The position numbers and the translations under genes were made by a program. The notes below the pieces were generated by a model. The model saw nothing but the letters and a program-made list of their open reading frames with translations. It ran no database searches and was not told where the DNA came from. From Bradyrhizobium sp. G127 (GTDB lineage Bacteria > Pseudomonadota > Alphaproteobacteria > Rhizobiales > Xanthobacteraceae), in NCBI RefSeq assembly GCF_021502575.1, contig NZ_JAKFGN010000001.1, positions 496,001-560,000 on the forward strand: 64,000 nt of DNA. Reading direction: 5' to 3'. Within the stretch, counting starts at the first letter, position 1. Each line of letters begins with the position of its first letter. This document shows positions 17,327 to 26,022 of the stretch, in pieces.

Positions 17327-18114
17327 AGAGGGATTGGAAAAAGTTTCTTCGGGACGTTCTGGCATGGACCGTGCCCGTTGCGGGAACGGTTACGGTTTGG
17401 TCTCAAGCCAATGCACTTGTGTCACGAGACCACAGCGGGACTGATCTGCGCTCCGGTGGTAGCGGCTCGCCATTGACCTTCGAGCGACCTAACTACATCG
17501 ATGGACCTGATATTTACGCAGCGCACCGAAGTCACTCGAGCCATCGCAGCCACTCGAGCCACAGGAGCCACTCTAGTCATTACTCCGGAAGCGGAGGTTC
17601 ATATTCTGCTCCATTCTATGTGCCTCCGCCCGTCTACACGCCGCCTCCCGCAGACAGCGCGAAGCAGACTCCCAAAGCAGCAGCGCCCTCTGCACCTGGC
17701 GCGTCGCCGTCCACCTCGACGGAGCCTTCAACCATGGCGCCGGCGACATCTTCCCGCCCGCCGACCGTAACGTCGGCTCCGCTTCCACCGGTGAGTGGGG
17801 TCGCCCCCTTGCCATCTCCTGCACCACCGGCGCCGTCGCTGGCGCCACCCATGCAATTGGTACCGCAGCAGAGACTGGTTTCGCCGCCTACGACACCGCG
17901 GCCACCGCCGGCGGTCAGACCGCAGAACCCGGAGATCATGGTTATGCGTGTTCAACTCGAGCTGAGGGCACGTGGGCTATACAGCGGCCCAGTCGACGGA
18001 AAGTTGAGCCAGGAAACGCAAAATTCCCTCAGAGCATTTCAAATCATCAATAAGCTTGGTGAGACCGGCACGATGGACAATGGGACGTTGGCTAAACTCG
18101 GAATTGTCTATTAG
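17323..18114 (+). CDS. hxsA: His-Xaa-Ser repeat protein HxsA with C-terminal peptidoglycan-binding domain
   Basis: This 263-residue protein is the predicted substrate of HxsB/HxsC. Residues 10-31 form a hydrophobic signal or anchor. Residues 68-88 are seven perfect His-Xaa-Ser triplets (HRS, HSS, HRS, HSS, HRS, HSS, HYS). Residues 100-200 are Pro/Ala/Thr-rich, a flexible spacer. The last 60 residues (MRVQLELRARGLYSGPVDGK, then LRAFQ) are a PG_binding_1 fold that would hold the protein at the cell wall. The ATG is fixed by ATGA overlap with hxsC. The repeat DNA is near-identical from unit to unit, so unit number may vary between strains. Confidence 0.93.
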   Translation: MKRDWKKFLRDVLAWTVPVAGTVTVWSQANALVSRDHSGTDLRSGGSGSPLTFERPNYIDGPDIYAAHRSHSSHRSHSSHRSHSSHYSGSGGSYSAPFYVPPPVYTPPPADSAKQTPKAAAPSAPGASPSTSTEPSTMAPATSSRPPTVTSAPLPPVSGVAPLPSPAPPAPSLAPPMQLVPQQRLVSPPTTPRPPPAVRPQNPEIMVMRVQLELRARGLYSGPVDGKLSQETQNSLRAFQIINKLGETGTMDNGTLAKLGIVY

Positions 18115-18291
18115 AGGCGCAATCTGCGCGGCAGCCTACGTTGCGAAACTTCTGAGCAACTCCTGCAGTTCTCAGCGCACTAAGGCTGTTTCTTGAGTTT
18201 TCAGAGTAACTTAAGGTTATCACGCAAAGGTTGTGCGCGAGATAAATATCTACTAACTTGAAGCCTTCGAATTTCCGGCAGGCGTTCAAAA

Positions 18292-19140
18292 ATGAGATTT
18301 TCGACTTTTATTGCAGTGCTGGCGTTAGCCAGCTTAGCGATGCTGCATTCTGCGACCTACGCCAAGGATTATACTTGCGGCGCGCTCGGATTGACCGAAG
18401 ACGTTCTTCAGGACGGCGCTATTTTTGCTCAAACGGACGCAGGCTGGACGCGGTTTACGTCGGTCTCCGCGTTGAACCTTGCGGCGCCCAAGAAGCAAAT
18501 GTTCGCTTACGTCGTTCGTCCCTTTTTCGGGAACGACAGGCGCGGAATTCTTGTCATTAAATCGAACCGCACAGCATTGGCCGGCGACAATGAAGAGCTG
18601 ACAAAAAAAGTTCTGTTGGTTCGAAAAGACGTCAAGAGCGATGAGGGGTGCGACAGCGTGCCAGACTTCCCTCGGGAAGGATTACGAATTCCAACCCAAG
18701 CCTACGAAGACTACCATGATTATCCAGCGCGAGATCCGGCGTCTGTCCGCGCAGTCGAAAAGGTCATAAAGAGTTTCCACTTTGCTTATCGCTCCGATGC
18801 AAAACGCCGCTGCGTGCGCACGGACGACGATAGCTATGATAGTTGGCCTTGGAACCAAAACAGCAATCGAGCCCAATTCTCTTTCAATGAGCATGTGGTC
18901 GCGAGCGGAGTACTAGGGGAATGGCGATTGGTTTTTCCCGTGGCGTCTCCTTTTGAAAGAACGGCTGACAATCGGACGCGGGTGGTCAAATACCAGACAT
19001 CGAACGGAAACGCCTGTGTGACTTTTGCAATCCCATTGGTTCCTCAGGAGTATATTATACGAATCAATGACTTGGAAGGTCGCGAAGCCCCGCCCTCAAA
19101 TCGCCGCTTGCGAGAGAAACGTTGGCCAGGTCTTAACTGA
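18292..19140 (+). CDS. Secreted protein of unknown function
   Basis: The 282-residue protein starts with a clear signal peptide (RFSTFIAVLALASLAMLHSA) cleaved near ATYAKD. The mature part is soluble. It has scattered Cys residues (TCGALG, EGCDS, RRCVR, ACVTF) that could pair in the periplasm. No known domain is recognised. It lies 177 bases after hxsA with its own AT-rich upstream region. A link to the Hxs system is possible but unproven. Codon and base composition are lower in GC than the core genes at 1-13.9 kb. Confidence 0.75.
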   Translation: MRFSTFIAVLALASLAMLHSATYAKDYTCGALGLTEDVLQDGAIFAQTDAGWTRFTSVSALNLAAPKKQMFAYVVRPFFGNDRRGILVIKSNRTALAGDNEELTKKVLLVRKDVKSDEGCDSVPDFPREGLRIPTQAYEDYHDYPARDPASVRAVEKVIKSFHFAYRSDAKRRCVRTDDDSYDSWPWNQNSNRAQFSFNEHVVASGVLGEWRLVFPVASPFERTADNRTRVVKYQTSNGNACVTFAIPLVPQEYIIRINDLEGREAPPSNRRLREKRWPGLN

Positions 19141-19188
19141 GTATTATTGGAGTAGCGTAATGATAGGCGCGATCCGGGAGGCTTCGCT

Positions 19189-19713
19189 TTGAGTATTCTC
19201 GCCAACCAGAATCCTGCGGACGGAGGAAGCTACCGCCACGCTGCAGCGGAGATCGTGGCCGTTGCAGCCGGCTGCCTGCTGTTCGCCGCAAGTAGGAAAT
19301 TGGTTTGGGGCCGTGAAGAGTCACTCGCCGAAGTGGGACTGTGGGCACTCGCGATTCTGCCTTACGCAGGCTATTTCTTCGTTATGAAGTTCGCGCCGTC
19401 TTCGCGCGCGGCCGTCGAGAGCGCTGACTTTCTTGCGATTTGGACTTCTTCGCTTTTAGCTTTCGTACTTCTACGCATTACTTCTTTGTCGAAGTTCTAC
19501 GAGAATTCGATTTACGACACGTTCGGGCCGGGTACGCTTCGGTATTTAGTACTCTCGGCGATCTACATCGGATTGGGGTTTGTCGCCGTTGTTGCGTGGC
19601 GATTTCTTAGAACTCGTTTTGATAGCTTGGGTGGCGTTCTCATACAGAGACTCGTCAGCTTCTTTCTAGGCGTCGCGCTCTTTCTCAGCGGCATTTTCCT
19701 AATTGCGCTCTAG
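19189..19713 (+). CDS. Small integral membrane protein of unknown function
   Basis: The 174-residue protein has about five hydrophobic helices, including AAEIVAVAAGCLLFAASRKL, LWALAILPYAGYFFVM, FLAIWTSSLLAFVLLRI, LRYLVLSAIYIGLGFVAVVA and LVSFFLGVALFLSGIFLIAL. It starts at TTG 19189; ATG 19384 would drop two helices. It is tail-to-tail with the patatin-like gene, 9 bases apart. No family is recognised. Confidence 0.6.
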   Translation: MSILANQNPADGGSYRHAAAEIVAVAAGCLLFAASRKLVWGREESLAEVGLWALAILPYAGYFFVMKFAPSSRAAVESADFLAIWTSSLLAFVLLRITSLSKFYENSIYDTFGPGTLRYLVLSAIYIGLGFVAVVAWRFLRTRFDSLGGVLIQRLVSFFLGVALFLSGIFLIAL

Positions 19714-19722
19714 AGCCCGCAG

Positions 19723-22209
19723 CTAGGTAGATTTGGTTGCTCTGACTTTCGAGTAGAGCGTAAGTCTGTCCCACCTCACCAAAATTTTCGCAGGCTCGAA
19801 CTCGATGCCAAGTCCGAGAGTATCAATAGCGTTCTTCATGTTTATGTAGCCGACATCCCGATAGGCCTCGATTTGTTGAGGAACGAAAAACTGATTGGTG
19901 GTGGATTGGTGTGGGAAATCGGGATACTGCGCGCGATATCCTTTCGCAGCAAAACTGGCGTCTGATGCCAGCGATAGTTTCACATATACAAGAACCCCGA
20001 CTTTTCCATCAGGATACTCAATCGGAGCGGCGAAGAAGGGCTTCCGAACAAAGCGGACGCCATCCGGGTACCCCGGATGCGGTTGAGAAATGAGCTCGTC
20101 CAGCCGTCCCTCGAGGTTTATCCGCACATTAAAGTCTTCAGCAACACGCTGAACAACAGAATAGAGGGCGGGCATCGAGCTCGGGGCATCTTGCTCCCCA
20201 TCCAACGTAACGATGATCGACACCTTCCGCCGTATGAGTTCATAAATTCCCAGATTGTCGAAGTGTCCACCGTCCGAGAGCTCGATGAACGAGGAATCAC
20301 TCCGAAATCCAGATAGAGTCATGCCGTATCGAAAGCCAGGATTGAAATGATTTGGCATTTGGATTCGGCCTTTCGCTTCCCTCTTGTTGGGACGCCCGAC
20401 CCATAATCCCAACCGCAAATTCAGAAGCATAAGAACAATCGAAAGGAGTCGGTCGCGTGTTACGCCGGCCCCGACGTAGGCCGCATTTGCGTTGAGCGCA
20501 GCGCCGGAGGCCGCCATCCCAGACGCTAAGCTTATCGGCCCGTGTTTGGAAATATGACGTGTTGTGACCTCCCAGCCAGTCGCCGGGGAGCCCACGTGTA
20601 GCGGAGTCAGAACGAAGCTATCTCCCCCGCGCGACATGATCGTTCGATCAGGATCGTTTACGAGTACTGCATTCGTATTCAGGATGGGGAAGGGGATAGG
20701 TCGCTTCGAACCATCCGGGTCAAGCCGGGGTGGCCAGAGTTCGGAGAGCGATAATCGGTCGGCGTCGGGGGAAGCGCCGACCAAGTTGTTTTGAACGCTC
20801 TCCGTAGATGGCATGAAAGCTTCCATCAGCCGATCGCGGTAGAAACGATGCAGGCCCACGTAGTTTACATTCGTGCGAAACGTCAAAAATATCGCGACGC
20901 CGCTTAGACCGAGAACGGCTCCCCGCAAAAGATTTTGCTTAGTCGAGTCGGATCCGACAACACACTCCGGGCAAAGAATAAGCTGTGCAATTAAGTATGC
21001 CCCGATGCCTAGTGCGTAGATAAACACCCCCGACGCGGCCATAAGGATCCAGCGAACGGCATTGCTCGGCGGCTTGTTTTGCGCTTGCGCCCCATGACCC
21101 GCGAAAGCGGACACAAGACCACTTACAGCCGCGGTGGCGGCGGCGGCCAATTTTAAAAGTGGGTCGGGATTGTTCGCTAACAGATACGGCACAACAGGAA
21201 TCGTCGAGATAGCGAAGGCAATCAAAATCCGCGGAAGCCAACTACCAGCAACCACCTCCATAGCCCGTCGCCATTCGTAATTCATCGACATGTCTGCTCC
21301 CCGCACCTGGAGAACCCTGACGACGACAAAAAGAAGTGCAACTACGGTGGTGGTTATCGCAAGACCCTGAAGAATCGGACCGGCTTTTACGGCGATCTCC
21401 AAAGTAACCAAGCTTACGGCGACGGAGAGCGCGAGTGCAGCCTGAACGATCAAATACAGTCGACGTTTGGATATAGAGACGTGGTCGCGGTCTTTAGCGG
21501 GCGAGATCATCGTATCCAATGCAAATCCGAGCGCCCAAACCGTGAAAAATATAACCCCAAGGAAACCGGCTAAGGCTGAGAGTCCGAAAAACGTCTCCAC
21601 AGGCCATGTCTTTGCGCACGACTCTCCGCACTGCCATCGTACTAAAATAGGAGAATAGAAGTTCGGCATATCCCTCAAAATCGTGTCGAACAATCTACAG
21701 ATCACGACGCAGACCCACATCGCGAGGGCCGCGACTGGCAGCCAGGTTATGAGATTCAGAAAAAGAGTTCTGATCGTGACCGCGGTCATGGACCAAATAC
21801 TCAATCCGTTCCCTGGTGTAAGGTATTTCCCGTGATTTCTGAGATAAGAAAGCCGCTTATCTTTTAGTTCATCGTGAGACTTGAGCGACCGATCGACTCC
21901 AAACGGAAAGTCGGATTTCTGGGTACCGCTCGAAGCATCCGTGCGCCAGAGCCACTGGAGTGCGGACGCAATGTAGCCGCCGCCCGAAACACTCGACATA
22001 TAGTCAAAGTTTTTTAGGACGCCGTTGGCGCCAAGCGCCTGAAGAGCTCCTAAGCAAAAGATAGCCGACCGAATTCCTCCCCCCGATAGCGCAACGCCTG
22101 TCCACTCGTTGGCGTCGTATCGCTCTCGACCTCGTGCAATCTCTTCCTTCTCCCGCTCAAGCAGCTTCTCAATATCGTCTCTGCCGTAATAAAATTGGTC
22201 CGAAGACAT
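19723..22209 (-). CDS. Membrane-spanning patatin-like phospholipase
   Basis: This 828-residue protein is a patatin-fold lipase split by a membrane region. The oxyanion loop is ALSGGGIRSAIFCLGAL (GGGIRS at residues 43-48). The nucleophile Ser75 sits in SVSGG, a variant of GxSxG with Ser in place of the first Gly. The catalytic Asp is in ELSDGGHFDNLGIYELI near residue 640. Residues 150-450 carry about seven transmembrane helices between the two catalytic parts. Patatin proteins hydrolyse acyl lipids; in bacteria some act in phage defence or membrane turnover, but no sensor gene is adjacent here. Function as a lipase is likely; the role is unknown. Confidence 0.85.
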   Translation of the reverse strand: MSSDQFYYGRDDIEKLLEREKEEIARGRERYDANEWTGVALSGGGIRSAIFCLGALQALGANGVLKNFDYMSSVSGGGYIASALQWLWRTDASSGTQKSDFPFGVDRSLKSHDELKDKRLSYLRNHGKYLTPGNGLSIWSMTAVTIRTLFLNLITWLPVAALAMWVCVVICRLFDTILRDMPNFYSPILVRWQCGESCAKTWPVETFFGLSALAGFLGVIFFTVWALGFALDTMISPAKDRDHVSISKRRLYLIVQAALALSVAVSLVTLEIAVKAGPILQGLAITTTVVALLFVVVRVLQVRGADMSMNYEWRRAMEVVAGSWLPRILIAFAISTIPVVPYLLANNPDPLLKLAAAATAAVSGLVSAFAGHGAQAQNKPPSNAVRWILMAASGVFIYALGIGAYLIAQLILCPECVVGSDSTKQNLLRGAVLGLSGVAIFLTFRTNVNYVGLHRFYRDRLMEAFMPSTESVQNNLVGASPDADRLSLSELWPPRLDPDGSKRPIPFPILNTNAVLVNDPDRTIMSRGGDSFVLTPLHVGSPATGWEVTTRHISKHGPISLASGMAASGAALNANAAYVGAGVTRDRLLSIVLMLLNLRLGLWVGRPNKREAKGRIQMPNHFNPGFRYGMTLSGFRSDSSFIELSDGGHFDNLGIYELIRRKVSIIVTLDGEQDAPSSMPALYSVVQRVAEDFNVRINLEGRLDELISQPHPGYPDGVRFVRKPFFAAPIEYPDGKVGVLVYVKLSLASDASFAAKGYRAQYPDFPHQSTTNQFFVPQQIEAYRDVGYINMKNAIDTLGLGIEFEPAKILVRWDRLTLYSKVRATKST

Positions 22210-22952
22210 AACTTCGTTCCTTCAAAATAAACGTGGGTGTAGGAGAGTAGACAACCAGGCAAGCCCACAAAGGAGCAAGCGGGTGGTGTAAGTAGCGCTT
22301 AGCGATGCATAGAAATAATTCTGGTCGTTCAGGGAGTGTAAATTAATTCTCCTCGGGTTGGCCAGCACGTCGGTAAGTCTGACGGAGCTTTTAGGCATTT
22401 GGCAAGGTCAATATTCGGATGGCACGACCGCGACAGAGCCAGTATCGGTGTAATCGTCGTATCTTCTAACCGGCGACAGTTGCAGTTGGCGATCCACGCG
22501 TCCCCTGCTTTTTGAAGGCGATCGTATCGCGGGCGGGGACAAGGGTGCGGACGAACGCGGGGTTGCGAATGGCTCGTCTGCACCAAGGATGATCCTCTGC
22601 CGGAAGTCTGTAGTGCCGAAGCACGAAGGCCACCCGTTCCGGCCGCTTAGCCGGCGACTGGTGTTTTGCGGGAAGAGACGATCAGGTGGCCTTCCTCAAC
22701 TTGTCGCGAGAGTTCTTGGCTTTGGGACAGATCGCATACGGCGCTTGGCATTGGAGTCTCGTGATCTATTGCTAACTGATGCACACGCCGGAATCTGTTT
22801 GGCGTTGCCCAGTTGACTGACTCTCGTCCGCCAGCCAGCGTGCTCAAACCGCCGCATACCGGCTTCGATGTTTGGACGGCCCCAAAAAAAGCGGCGATGA
22901 TAACTTCAGCCATGCATTTTCTTGTGTTTAAACGCAACTGTCGTCGATAGCA
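22210..22952. other. Low-coding gap holding a decayed integrase fragment
   Basis: No intact gene is seen. The central part encodes a broken integrase piece (listed separately at 22329-22586). The rest shows only short frames without family features. The stretch is probably a scar left by an earlier integrase. Confidence 0.5.
22329..22586 (-). pseudogene. Remnant of a tyrosine integrase (core-binding domain)
   Basis: On the minus strand a 85-residue frame reads YDRLQKAGDAWIANCNCRRL and EDTTITPILALSRSCHPNID, then LAKCLKAPSDLPT. This matches, block by block, the intact integrase nearby (FKEAADAWIKDCKRNGLEKTTI and following). No start with signal, no Arm domain and no catalytic domain remain. 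It is a degenerate second integrase, evidence of successive insertions at this place. Confidence 0.55.
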
Positions 22953-24122
22953 TCAACTGGCCAGCACGATAGATTGGGTGCGTTGCGTCGCCTTCTCGAC
23001 ATCCATGCGGGCCTCGAACAGATAGCCGTAGGTGTCGAAGGTGAGGTCGATCGACGCGTGGCCCATCATCGTCTGGATCCTCTTTGGTGAGAAGTCGGCT
23101 TCGATCCAAACCGAGGCGCAAAAATGCCTCAGCGCGTGCATGCCGTACTTAGCGACGAGCTTGACCGTCTTTGTTCCGTCTTTGTCGACGATAACCTTCC
23201 TGTTGCAGACTCCGGCCTCGATTTGGACGAGGCGTAACCAGCGGTTCATGATGTTCGAATGGTTCTGCACCGTGCCGGTCGAAGTCGGAAAGACTAGGCC
23301 ATAGTCGCTCTTCGGGCAGCGCAGCTTCCACTCTTTGAGCGCCTTGGCGACGATCTTTGGAAACACGATATCGCGCGTCCCGGCATCCGACTTGGGCGAG
23401 CCGATGTTGCCCCAGCGGTCGGCGCGCCTTGTCACGGACATTCTGTTATTCTTGAGGTCGACGTCGCTCCAACAAAGCGCGCGGAGCTCGGAACCGCGCA
23501 GGCCACAGAAAACGAGGACGAACAACATGGCGAGCCAGTCAGTCCAGTTCTCTGTCGTCGTGTCGATCATCGACCGGACTTCCTCGAGCCGCGGCATCGG
23601 CGGACGCTTCTTGTTCCTTTTGCCGTGCTTGTAGGGCGCGAGCGAGATGACGTTCTTGACCACCCATCCCTTCCGCTGGGCATAGCGGAGCACGGCACCC
23701 ACTTCGATGCGGACGCGCCGGACAGTCTCCCTGGACAGCGATTTTTCCAGCACGTCCTCATAGAGAGTATTGGCATCGGCAACGGTGAGTTCGCCGATCT
23801 TGCGATCGCCGATGAGCGGTACCGAGTAGTCGCGCATCCGCTGCTCGTAGACGTCGATCGTCGTCTTTTCTAGTCCGTTTCGCTTGCAGTCCTTAATCCA
23901 TGCATCCGCAGCTTCCTTGAACGTAGGGGATTCGCCGGCGGGCACGTGGGTGCCCTCCGCGATCTCCGAGCGCGCCGTGACGAGCCATGCGTCGGCCTCT
24001 CGGCGCGTCGCAAATTGTCGGTGCCTGCGCTTCTTTTTCAGGTCCCGATAGTCGACCTGCCAAGAGACGGTCCTCTTCTTTGTTTTCGGGTTGGTTACAA
24101 AACGCTTCCGGATACTTGCCAC
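22953..24122 (-). CDS. int: Tyrosine-type site-specific integrase
   Basis: This is a phage-integrase family recombinase. An N-terminal basic Arm-type domain (VASIRKRFVTNPKTKKRT) is followed by the core-binding domain (KEAADAWIKDCKRNGLEKTT). The catalytic domain is complete: Arg in CGLRGSELRALCWSD, Lys in SPKSDAGTRD, HALRH, MMGH and the nucleophile Tyr in DTYGYL. I chose GTG 24122, with GAGG nine bases upstream; an ATG at 24182 is possible. It is divergent from the small genes at 24217 and 24819, which look like its control or excision functions. It is the best candidate for the enzyme that placed the island at tRNA-Arg. Confidence 0.93.
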   Translation of the reverse strand: MASIRKRFVTNPKTKKRTVSWQVDYRDLKKKRRHRQFATRREADAWLVTARSEIAEGTHVPAGESPTFKEAADAWIKDCKRNGLEKTTIDVYEQRMRDYSVPLIGDRKIGELTVADANTLYEDVLEKSLSRETVRRVRIEVGAVLRYAQRKGWVVKNVISLAPYKHGKRNKKRPPMPRLEEVRSMIDTTTENWTDWLAMLFVLVFCGLRGSELRALCWSDVDLKNNRMSVTRRADRWGNIGSPKSDAGTRDIVFPKIVAKALKEWKLRCPKSDYGLVFPTSTGTVQNHSNIMNRWLRLVQIEAGVCNRKVIVDKDGTKTVKLVAKYGMHALRHFCASVWIEADFSPKRIQTMMGHASIDLTFDTYGYLFEARMDVEKATQRTQSIVLAS

Positions 24123-24148
24123 TTGACACCGCCTCTTACTGGGAATAT

Positions 24149-24165
24149 CCCATTTACTTAATGGG
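24149..24165. promoter_or_regulatory. Inverted repeat in the integrase divergent promoter region
   Basis: CCCATT-TACTT-AATGGG, flanked by ATAT on both sides, lies between the divergent integrase and the gene at 24217. An operator for a regulator of integration is likely. GGGAATATCCC overlaps it on the left. Confidence 0.55.
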
Positions 24166-24216
24166 TATATCACAGTTAGCAATGTCGCCGGTCAACCCTT
24201 TAAACTCGCTTGGTTA

Positions 24217-24837
24217 ATGGCAAACTCTCGTGAATTGGTGGAGTGCATAGCGACGGTCACGGGCCGACCCGTGCCCAAGATTGTTGGCCATATGAGAAAC
24301 TTGCGCGAGGCCAAGCCGAGTTTGGTGACGACCGGTGGAAGAGGGATCACTGCTCCGCGCATGACGGCCGCCGACGCAGCCTCTCTTGTTTGCGCCGTCT
24401 TTGGCTCGGAATCGGTGCAGGAGAGTGTCTCGACTCTCGTCGCGTTGAAGAGCCTTCCTGCATCGCCACACGGCGTCCGTGTACGACGGCCGATACCTCA
24501 CGAAGACAGAGCACGGATGGGACCCCTCTTCACACTCGGACTGGAGCCGTCACATACGATCGTCGACGGACTGGCAGCAGCAATCGAGCTCTTCGACAGG
24601 GAGGAAGAACTTCGTCAACATTTCGGTCCGCATGCACGGAGGGGCGAGGAGACCGGAATCTATGCGAGATTCACGGTCCATTATCCAGAATACTTCGCTT
24701 CGCTTACGGTCGGCGTGCATGGTCAGTTTTCGGAGGGATGGATCTACGGCCAGAAGCGCCAGCGGAAGTTCAGGCAGATTCGTGAGTGCGATGAGGGCGC
24801 GTTGCGCGACATCGCGACGTGCTTGAGGACGCCATGA
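24217..24837 (+). CDS. Hypothetical protein of the integrase module
   Basis: This 206-residue protein starts MANSRELVECIATVTG. The N-terminal 90 residues look helical and basic (VPKIVGHMRNLREAKPSL, MTAADAASLVCAVFGS), a possible DNA-binding fold. The C-terminal part is mixed alpha/beta. No catalytic motif is seen. The same type of gene often stands opposite an integrase on alphaproteobacterial islands, but I cannot name a family. Its end overlaps the next gene by 19 bases, indicating co-translation. Coding is supported by length, composition and overlap. Confidence 0.65.
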   Translation: MANSRELVECIATVTGRPVPKIVGHMRNLREAKPSLVTTGGRGITAPRMTAADAASLVCAVFGSESVQESVSTLVALKSLPASPHGVRVRRPIPHEDRARMGPLFTLGLEPSHTIVDGLAAAIELFDREEELRQHFGPHARRGEETGIYARFTVHYPEYFASLTVGVHGQFSEGWIYGQKRQRKFRQIRECDEGALRDIATCLRTP

Positions 24838-25073
24838 TCATGCGCGACCCTGGGGATGAGGAGCGCGGGAGTGGTGATCTATTGGCCGGAGGGGATCAGA
24901 TCACGGAGTTCCTATTTGGAGCAGTGGATGATCGCCTGCGGAGGCGAGTCTACCATCTCGCCAAAGACCACGAACTCCCCGCCTTCAAAGTCGGCAGCAC
25001 TCTCTACGCGCGAAAGTCCAAGCTTCTGGAGTGGATCCAGCTTCATGAGAAGCGTCCGCTATTTCCCAAGTGA
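24819..25073 (+). CDS. Excisionase-like helix-turn-helix protein
   Basis: The 84-residue protein has a C-terminal MerR/excisionase-type winged helix: RRRVYHLAKDHELPAFKVGS, then LYARKSKLLEWIQ. That is the common V..L...G.LPA.K.G....R...L..W pattern of Xis-like DNA-binding proteins. The first start is at 24819, overlapping the previous gene by 19 bases; ATG 24834 and 24840 are alternatives. With the divergent integrase it would control direction of recombination; this is inference from position and fold. Confidence 0.7.
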   Translation: MLEDAMIMRDPGDEERGSGDLLAGGDQITEFLFGAVDDRLRRRVYHLAKDHELPAFKVGSTLYARKSKLLEWIQLHEKRPLFPK

Positions 25074-25449
25074 ATGCCACCTGGAGCGGGCCACGTGCCC
25101 ACAGGAGGGGCGCAGGAGTCGGATGAGCCAATATTCGGTTTCCGCAACCAAACCCCCGAATACACCCCGTAAAAAAGTGGGTTGCCTGATGCCGTGGCAT
25201 TCTTCGCCCATTCCCTGTGACCTGAGTATTCGTAACCAAGCTCCGTGCTGGAACGCAGCGGGTCGTCTACTAAACCGACTCGGGGTATCGCAGGCTCGCC
25301 TGCCGCGGCGCTCCGTACGGGTGCACCGCAGGGCCAAAGATGCATCCGGCAACTGCTTGAATCTTTGTAGGTTTTGGGGTGATACAGAATCTAGTTGCAT
25401 TTGGGGCGCAAAACCCCCTATATGTATCTCACTAATCGCAGTGAGATAA
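25074..25449. other. Gap between the integrase module and the STAS/GHKL cassette
   Basis: No supported gene. A frame runs through part of it but has no family features and poor composition. The right end holds the inverted repeat at 25425-25448. Confidence 0.5.
25425..25448 (+). promoter_or_regulatory. Perfect 9-bp inverted repeat touching the start of the STAS-like gene
   Basis: TATCTCACT and AGTGAGATA flank AATCGC and end one base before the ATG at 25450. A protein bound here would block both transcription and ribosome access. No strong Shine-Dalgarno sequence is present, so the mRNA may be leaderless. Confidence 0.75.
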
Positions 25450-26022
25450 ATGAAGAATCTTTCCCTTCCCATGCTTCGACCCGGCAACGAGCCCATCTTG
25501 GCGGGACGGCTCACGGGCAAACGCGCCTTCGTCACAGCCCTTGAGGCGCTGCCAGAAATGGTCGAGCCCACACTAGTCCTGCTTGATTTCCGTAATGTGG
25601 ACTTCGCCACTTCGAGCTTTCTCAGCGAGGTGGTGCTGCCGCTGCGCGATCACCTGCGTTTTCGCCATCCGCCGGGCTACGCCGTTGCCGCGAATCTTTC
25701 CGACATCGTGCGCGAGGAGATCGAGGAGATGTTGCGCCGCTCGGGCGATGCATTGCTCACTTGTAGGACCGATACCGAGGGGCATATCCGCGACGTACAG
25801 CTTTGCGGAAATCTCGAGGACAAGCTTCAAGAAACGCTCACCCTCGTCAGCCGCAAACGCGAAACGACCGCTGCCCAGCTACATGCTGAATCGCGGACCG
25901 TCGATGCTGTAGGTCCGACCGCATGGAACAACCGGCTCACGGCTCTAGCCGCGAAAAGTCTGGTCGTAGAAGTCCTGCAAGGCCGGACCAAGAAGTACCG
26001 GCCTGTTCTAGAGGTGAATTAA
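25450..26022 (+). CDS. STAS-like domain protein with C-terminal winged helix
   Basis: This is a 190-residue cytoplasmic protein. Residues 41-65 (LVLLDFRNVDFATSSFLSEV) show the beta-strand plus the loop SSFL typical of STAS-like anti-anti-sigma folds, where a Ser may be phosphorylated by a GHKL kinase. Residues 135-188 look like a winged helix ending SLVVEVLQGRTKKYRPVLEV. It is the first gene of a three-gene unit (stop overlaps the next ATG by one base). A GHKL ATPase lies convergent at the other end of the cassette. A kinase/anti-anti-sigma-like switch is inferred, not shown. Confidence 0.65.
   Translation: MKNLSLPMLRPGNEPILAGRLTGKRAFVTALEALPEMVEPTLVLLDFRNVDFATSSFLSEVVLPLRDHLRFRHPPGYAVAANLSDIVREEIEEMLRRSGDALLTCRTDTEGHIRDVQLCGNLEDKLQETLTLVSRKRETTAAQLHAESRTVDAVGPTAWNNRLTALAAKSLVVEVLQGRTKKYRPVLEVN

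Noticed and set aside
17500-17600. HxS repeat DNA looked like a CRISPR or microsatellite array
   Set aside because: The units are 9-18 bases, in frame, and code for the HxS triplets of HxsA; no spacers exist.
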